From the NCBI GenBank assembly GCA_002168015.1, contig NHCX01000025.1, forward strand, positions 10,147 through 19,689: 9,543 bases of DNA, written 5' to 3'. A program made the position numbers and the translations under genes. Shown here in pieces: positions 6,217-9,543 of this stretch. Position 1 is the stretch's first letter. Each line of letters opens with the position of its first letter. Origin of the DNA: Verrucomicrobia bacterium TMED44. GTDB lineage: Bacteria; Verrucomicrobiota; Verrucomicrobiia; Opitutales; Seribacteraceae. The notes below the pieces were generated by a model. The model worked only from the letters and a program-made list of their open reading frames with translations, was not told the DNA's origin and ran no database searches.

Positions 6217-7911
6217 TTAAGTGTATTTCAAAACTTCTTCAACTGTACTCTCCCCATCAAAAATTGATCGCAGACCATCTTCACGAAGGGTGCGCATTCC
6301 TTGTTCAATCGCTTTTTGACGTAAAACGAGGGTGGCAGCACCGGTGTTGACCATTTCCCGGAATGCATCATTTACTTTAATCATTTCAAAAAGCCCAGTT
6401 CTCCCACGGTATCCAGAATTGCTACAATCTTCACATCCGGCACCAAAGTAAAACACCCGGTCACCAATTTCCTTGCGGGTCACTCCAAGTTGGTCGAGCA
6501 TTTCTTTCTTCGGTTCAAACTCACTTCGACAGGTCGAACAAATCTTTCGCACCAATCGTTGAGCCAAAACAAATTCAAGGGAAGCCGATAATAAAAATGG
6601 CTCCAACCCCATATCCACCAAACGGGTGACTGCTCCCGGTGCGTCATTGGTGTGCAGAGTGCTTAAGACCACATGGCCAGTAAGAGAAGCCTGGACGGCT
6701 ATTCGGGCAGTCTCGATATCCCGAATCTCACCGACCATTATTTTATCCGGATCTTGACGAAGAAAAGCACGAAGTGCACGAGAAAAGTCTAACCCGACTT
6801 GATGGTTAACCGGCACTTGCATAATGCCTTCGATTTCATACTCCACCGGATCCTCAGCGGTAAGCAATTTGGTGTCAATCTCGTTTACTTCTTTCAGTGC
6901 ACTGTAAAGGGTCGTAGTCTTTCCCGAACCTGTTGGACCCGTAACAATAAAAATTCCATTGGGTCGTCTCACAGCCCCACGGATGCCCCCTTTTATATCT
7001 TCAGGAAGTCCTAAGCTGTCAAGACTGAGGTTGACGGCAGATTTGTCCAAAACCCGAAGCACCACACTCTCCCCAAACTGGGTTGGCAAGGTGGAGACCC
7101 GTAGATCAACTGCCCTTCCCTCAATAGTCATTTTAATACGACCGTCCTGCGGCACACGATGTTCTGCGATGTTAAGATCGGCAATCACCTTAATTCTAGA
7201 AATAACTGGAAGCGAAAGACTTTTGGGCGGAGGTGACATTTCATACAGGGCACCATCCACCCGGTAGCGGATTCGAAACTCCTGCTCAAATGGTTCGAAA
7301 TGAATATCGGATGCCTTGGCCCGGATGGCTTGTTGTATAACAAGATTTACAAAACGGATAATTGGAGTCTCGTTCGCTGCGTCCGCAAGTTCTCCTTCCT
7401 GTCCTTCATCCAAGCCTTCAAACTGATCAAAACCTCCATCCCCGAGCAAGTCATCTAAAGTACTCTCGTTCTTAGGATAATATTTTTCCAACAGGCGGGT
7501 AACCTCAACCGGATCACACACAATCAAGTGTATCTCTTGATTCAGGGCAAAGGTAAGATCGTCAATAATTCCCGAATTAAATGGGTCTGCTGCCAGGAGA
7601 TGGATCCCTCCAGGAGAAAGATAGAGAGGGACAATTGCATATTGATGGGCAAGATCGGCACTAATAACCTGTATGGCTTCCGGATCAACTTGGTCAACCT
7701 CCCCCACTTGTAATTCATATTCTAAATATTGGGACACCAAATTAATCAGATCCTCTTTTGCCACCAGTCCCGCCGCGATAATTGCGTCCGCATAAGAACG
7801 ACGGCCTTCCTTCACATCATCGTCAAACAATTCATCTAATCCATGCTGGGATATTTCTTCCACCTGATTAAAAATATCCCTTATGGTTGAATTGTAATCT
7901 GAATAAAGCAT
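6217..7911 (-). CDS. pilB: GspE/PilB-family assembly ATPase (second of two tandem copies)
   Basis: 564 residues, full length for the family. It is a cytoplasmic hexameric ATPase that powers pilus or pseudopilus extension. An acidic N-terminal lead (to about 35) is followed by a GspE/MshE-type N-terminal domain (about 40-145) and an acidic linker (about 150-180). The ATPase core shows an Asp box ASDIHFEP (200-207), Walker A GPTGSGKT (325-332), Walker B IMVGEIRD (391-398, catalytic-type Glu395) and His box STLHTNDAP (417-425). The zinc-binding pairs C458/C461 and C493/C496 mark extension-type ATPases and are absent from PilT retraction ATPases. The start at 7911 lies 9 bases after the upstream paralogue's stop, so the two are cotranscribed and possibly translationally coupled. 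It feeds into the pilC-like gene. Whether it serves a pilus or a type II secretion system is undecided. Confidence 0.93.
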   Translation of the reverse strand: MLYSDYNSTIRDIFNQVEEISQHGLDELFDDDVKEGRRSYADAIIAAGLVAKEDLINLVSQYLEYELQVGEVDQVDPEAIQVISADLAHQYAIVPLYLSPGGIHLLAADPFNSGIIDDLTFALNQEIHLIVCDPVEVTRLLEKYYPKNESTLDDLLGDGGFDQFEGLDEGQEGELADAANETPIIRFVNLVIQQAIRAKASDIHFEPFEQEFRIRYRVDGALYEMSPPPKSLSLPVISRIKVIADLNIAEHRVPQDGRIKMTIEGRAVDLRVSTLPTQFGESVVLRVLDKSAVNLSLDSLGLPEDIKGGIRGAVRRPNGIFIVTGPTGSGKTTTLYSALKEVNEIDTKLLTAEDPVEYEIEGIMQVPVNHQVGLDFSRALRAFLRQDPDKIMVGEIRDIETARIAVQASLTGHVVLSTLHTNDAPGAVTRLVDMGLEPFLLSASLEFVLAQRLVRKICSTCRSEFEPKKEMLDQLGVTRKEIGDRVFYFGAGCEDCSNSGYRGRTGLFEMIKVNDAFREMVNTGAATLVLRQKAIEQGMRTLREDGLRSIFDGESTVEEVLKYT

Positions 7912-7920
7912 GCCTATAAA

Positions 7921-9543
7921 CTATTCCTCATCAGTGGTGACCATCAGCACTTCATCTAAAGTGGTTACGCCTGCAAGTACTTTACGAAAACCGTCTTCTC
8001 TCATGGACCGCATTCCCATTTCGCGGGACTTCTTTCGTAATTCGACAATACTAACATTGTGATAGATCATCTCTTCGATCTCCGAATTAACCACAAAAAT
8101 CTCAAACACTCCTTTTCTTCCACGAAACCCTTTATCCCCACACTTCGAACAGCCTGCTCCACTCATAAAACTGGCATTTTGAGCCTGCTCCTGATTAATT
8201 CCAAGAATAGATAGTTCACTGGCATTTGGAACATAGGGTTGCTTGCAGTTCTGACAGATCGAACGAACTAATCTCTGTGCAAGAGCTGCCCGCAAAGAGG
8301 CCGAAACCAAAAAGGGTTTCACTCCCATATCTACAAGGCGGGAAACCGCACTTGGAGCGTCATTGGTGTGCAAGGTACTAAATACCATGTGCCCGGTTAG
8401 CGAGGCATTAATCGCTATTTCTGCCGTTTCCAAATCGCGAATCTCCCCGACCATCACAATATTTGGAGCCTGTCGAAGCATTGCTCGTAGGGCGGCAGAA
8501 AATGTCATACCCACATCAGCACGAACTTGTACCTGATTGATTCCGGCAACTTCATATTCTACCGGATCCTCCACTGTAATAATTTTTCGGTCAGCCTTAT
8601 TAATTGCATTCAGGGCCGAATACAGAGTGGTTGATTTACCGGAACCAGTGGGTCCAGTAACCAAAAATATTCCATCTGGCATAGAGATTACCTGTTCAAA
8701 CAATTCCTGGTCATCAGAGAAAAATCCCAGCTGTGGAAGTCCCAGGCTTAAACTCTCTTTGTCTAAAATCCGCATCACAATACTCTCACCATGTACAGTA
8801 GGCAGAGTGGAAACCCGTAAATCAATAAATTTATCCCCAACCTTTACATTGATCCGCCCATCCAAGGGGACTCTTTTTTCGGCCAAAGAAACATCAGCCA
8901 TCAGCTTGGTCCTGGAAATAATCGATGGCTGTAATCGCTTCGGAGGGTCAGGCTGCTCCTGGAGTTTACCGTCAATTCTAAATCGTACACGGAATTTTTT
9001 CTCCAACGGTTCCATGTGAATATCAGATGCCCTTCTTTCCAAGGCGTCCTTGATCACTGAGTGAACATATTTGATAATAGGTGCATCTTCTTCACTGACA
9101 TCTTCAGGCTTTACACCGTCTCCTATCTCAATGCTTTCCTCACCCATACCCTCAAAAAAGTCATTAAGTTTTGACTCCTCTGCATTGCCATAAGCCTGAT
9201 CAATTACGGCTAAGACATCCCCTCTATATGCAAATTTCGGATGAATACTTTTTCCCAATAAATGAGACAGGTTGTCGAGTGCATCATTATCTAAGGGATT
9301 AGCAAAGACCATTTCGATCTCCATCCCATTTTCTCCCACAGGAACAACCTCATACTGTCTCGCCCATTCTGGCTTAACCAGGTTGAGGGTCTCATCCGGC
9401 AAACTCATCTGCACAAGATCAATCGCCTCCATATTGAGTTCAGTGGAAAGATAGTTGATGATCTCCTGTTTCGGCATGCCGGTCCTTTCCAGAAGTATAT
9501 CCATCAAAGCTAGGTCTTTATCACCAACCTCATTATCAGGCTG
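7921..9543 (-). CDS. pilB: GspE/PilB-family assembly ATPase (first tandem copy, N-terminus cut by right edge)
   Basis: The frame runs open to the right edge (540 codons seen). The first internal starts (TTG at 9507, ATG at 9504) are probably not real: 12 more codons are open upstream, and alignment to the neighbouring paralogue suggests about 28 residues are missing. Features, numbered from the TTG: GspE/MshE-type N-terminal domain (about 1-105), acidic linker (about 108-140), Asp box ASDIHMEP (160-167), Walker A GPTGSGKS (285-292), Walker B VMVGEIRD (351-358), His box STLHTNDAP (377-385), and zinc pairs C418/C421 and C453/C456. All catalytic motifs are intact. Just before Walker B it reads LRQAPN, where the neighbour has the commoner LRQDPD. 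By eye about half the core residues match the downstream copy, so they are old paralogues, not a recent duplication. The two may act together or in separate stages of one machine. Confidence 0.92.
   Translation of the reverse strand, partial: QPDNEVGDKDLALMDILLERTGMPKQEIINYLSTELNMEAIDLVQMSLPDETLNLVKPEWARQYEVVPVGENGMEIEMVFANPLDNDALDNLSHLLGKSIHPKFAYRGDVLAVIDQAYGNAEESKLNDFFEGMGEESIEIGDGVKPEDVSEEDAPIIKYVHSVIKDALERRASDIHMEPLEKKFRVRFRIDGKLQEQPDPPKRLQPSIISRTKLMADVSLAEKRVPLDGRINVKVGDKFIDLRVSTLPTVHGESIVMRILDKESLSLGLPQLGFFSDDQELFEQVISMPDGIFLVTGPTGSGKSTTLYSALNAINKADRKIITVEDPVEYEVAGINQVQVRADVGMTFSAALRAMLRQAPNIVMVGEIRDLETAEIAINASLTGHMVFSTLHTNDAPSAVSRLVDMGVKPFLVSASLRAALAQRLVRSICQNCKQPYVPNASELSILGINQEQAQNASFMSGAGCSKCGDKGFRGRKGVFEIFVVNSEIEEMIYHNVSIVELRKKSREMGMRSMREDGFRKVLAGVTTLDEVLMVTTDEE

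Noticed and set aside
8537..9019. Plus-strand 160-codon frame opposite the ATPase gene
   Set aside because: It is the antisense of the conserved Walker A and Asp box region with no independent support.
7921..9507. Full-length ATPase gene starting at TTG 9507 or ATG 9504
   Set aside because: The frame stays open to the edge and the N-terminal domain would be shorter than in the paralogue, so the real start is most likely outside the window.

Overview
The window looks like a chromosomal segment of a Gram-negative, diderm bacterium, most plausibly a member of the Verrucomicrobiota or a related PVC lineage. The evidence is indirect. There is an outer-membrane beta-barrel protein ending in Phe, a membrane-anchored protein made of about nine 32-35 residue helical repeats of the W...D/N-P...A..W type common in those phyla, and two tandem GspE/PilB-type ATPases with a PilC/GspF partner. 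Most starts lack a clear Shine-Dalgarno sequence. Base composition is moderate in genes and very AT-rich between them. The phylum is an inference and no marker gene is present.

Left part (1-3315, all minus strand): a urea-uptake cluster. In transcription order it holds a porin-like outer-membrane protein (2356-3315), the periplasmic urea-binding protein UrtA (860-2122), and the 5' part of the permease gene urtB (1-779, cut by the left edge). urtB has no ATG start and is easily missed, but its frame is open for 259 codons and encodes a signal peptide plus the periplasmic N-terminal region typical of UrtB. Intrinsic terminators follow both the porin gene and urtA, which suggests stepped expression with the binding protein in excess over the permease. 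A strong sigma-54 type promoter (TGGCACG-N4-TAGCA, 3365-3380) precedes the porin gene, with a long inverted repeat at the distance expected of an enhancer. This points to nitrogen control of the porin and supports a role in urea or amide entry. The urtA upstream region has only a degenerate version of these signals.

Middle (3316-4861): a 241-base AT-rich divergent region, then one plus-strand gene for the membrane-anchored helical-repeat protein of unknown function. It converges on the next operon with only 21 bases between stop codons.

Right part (4883-9543, minus strand): a tight operon of two paralogous GspE/PilB-like secretion ATPases (the first cut by the right edge) followed by a PilC/GspF-like inner-membrane platform protein. 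Together these are the cytoplasmic motor and platform of a type IV pilus or type II secretion machine. No pilin, PilT, secretin or prepilin peptidase lies in the window.

No RNA genes, CRISPR arrays, insertion sequences or phage genes were seen. The content is mostly familiar, and the regulatory layout of the porin-urt cluster and the tandem ATPases are the points most worth following.
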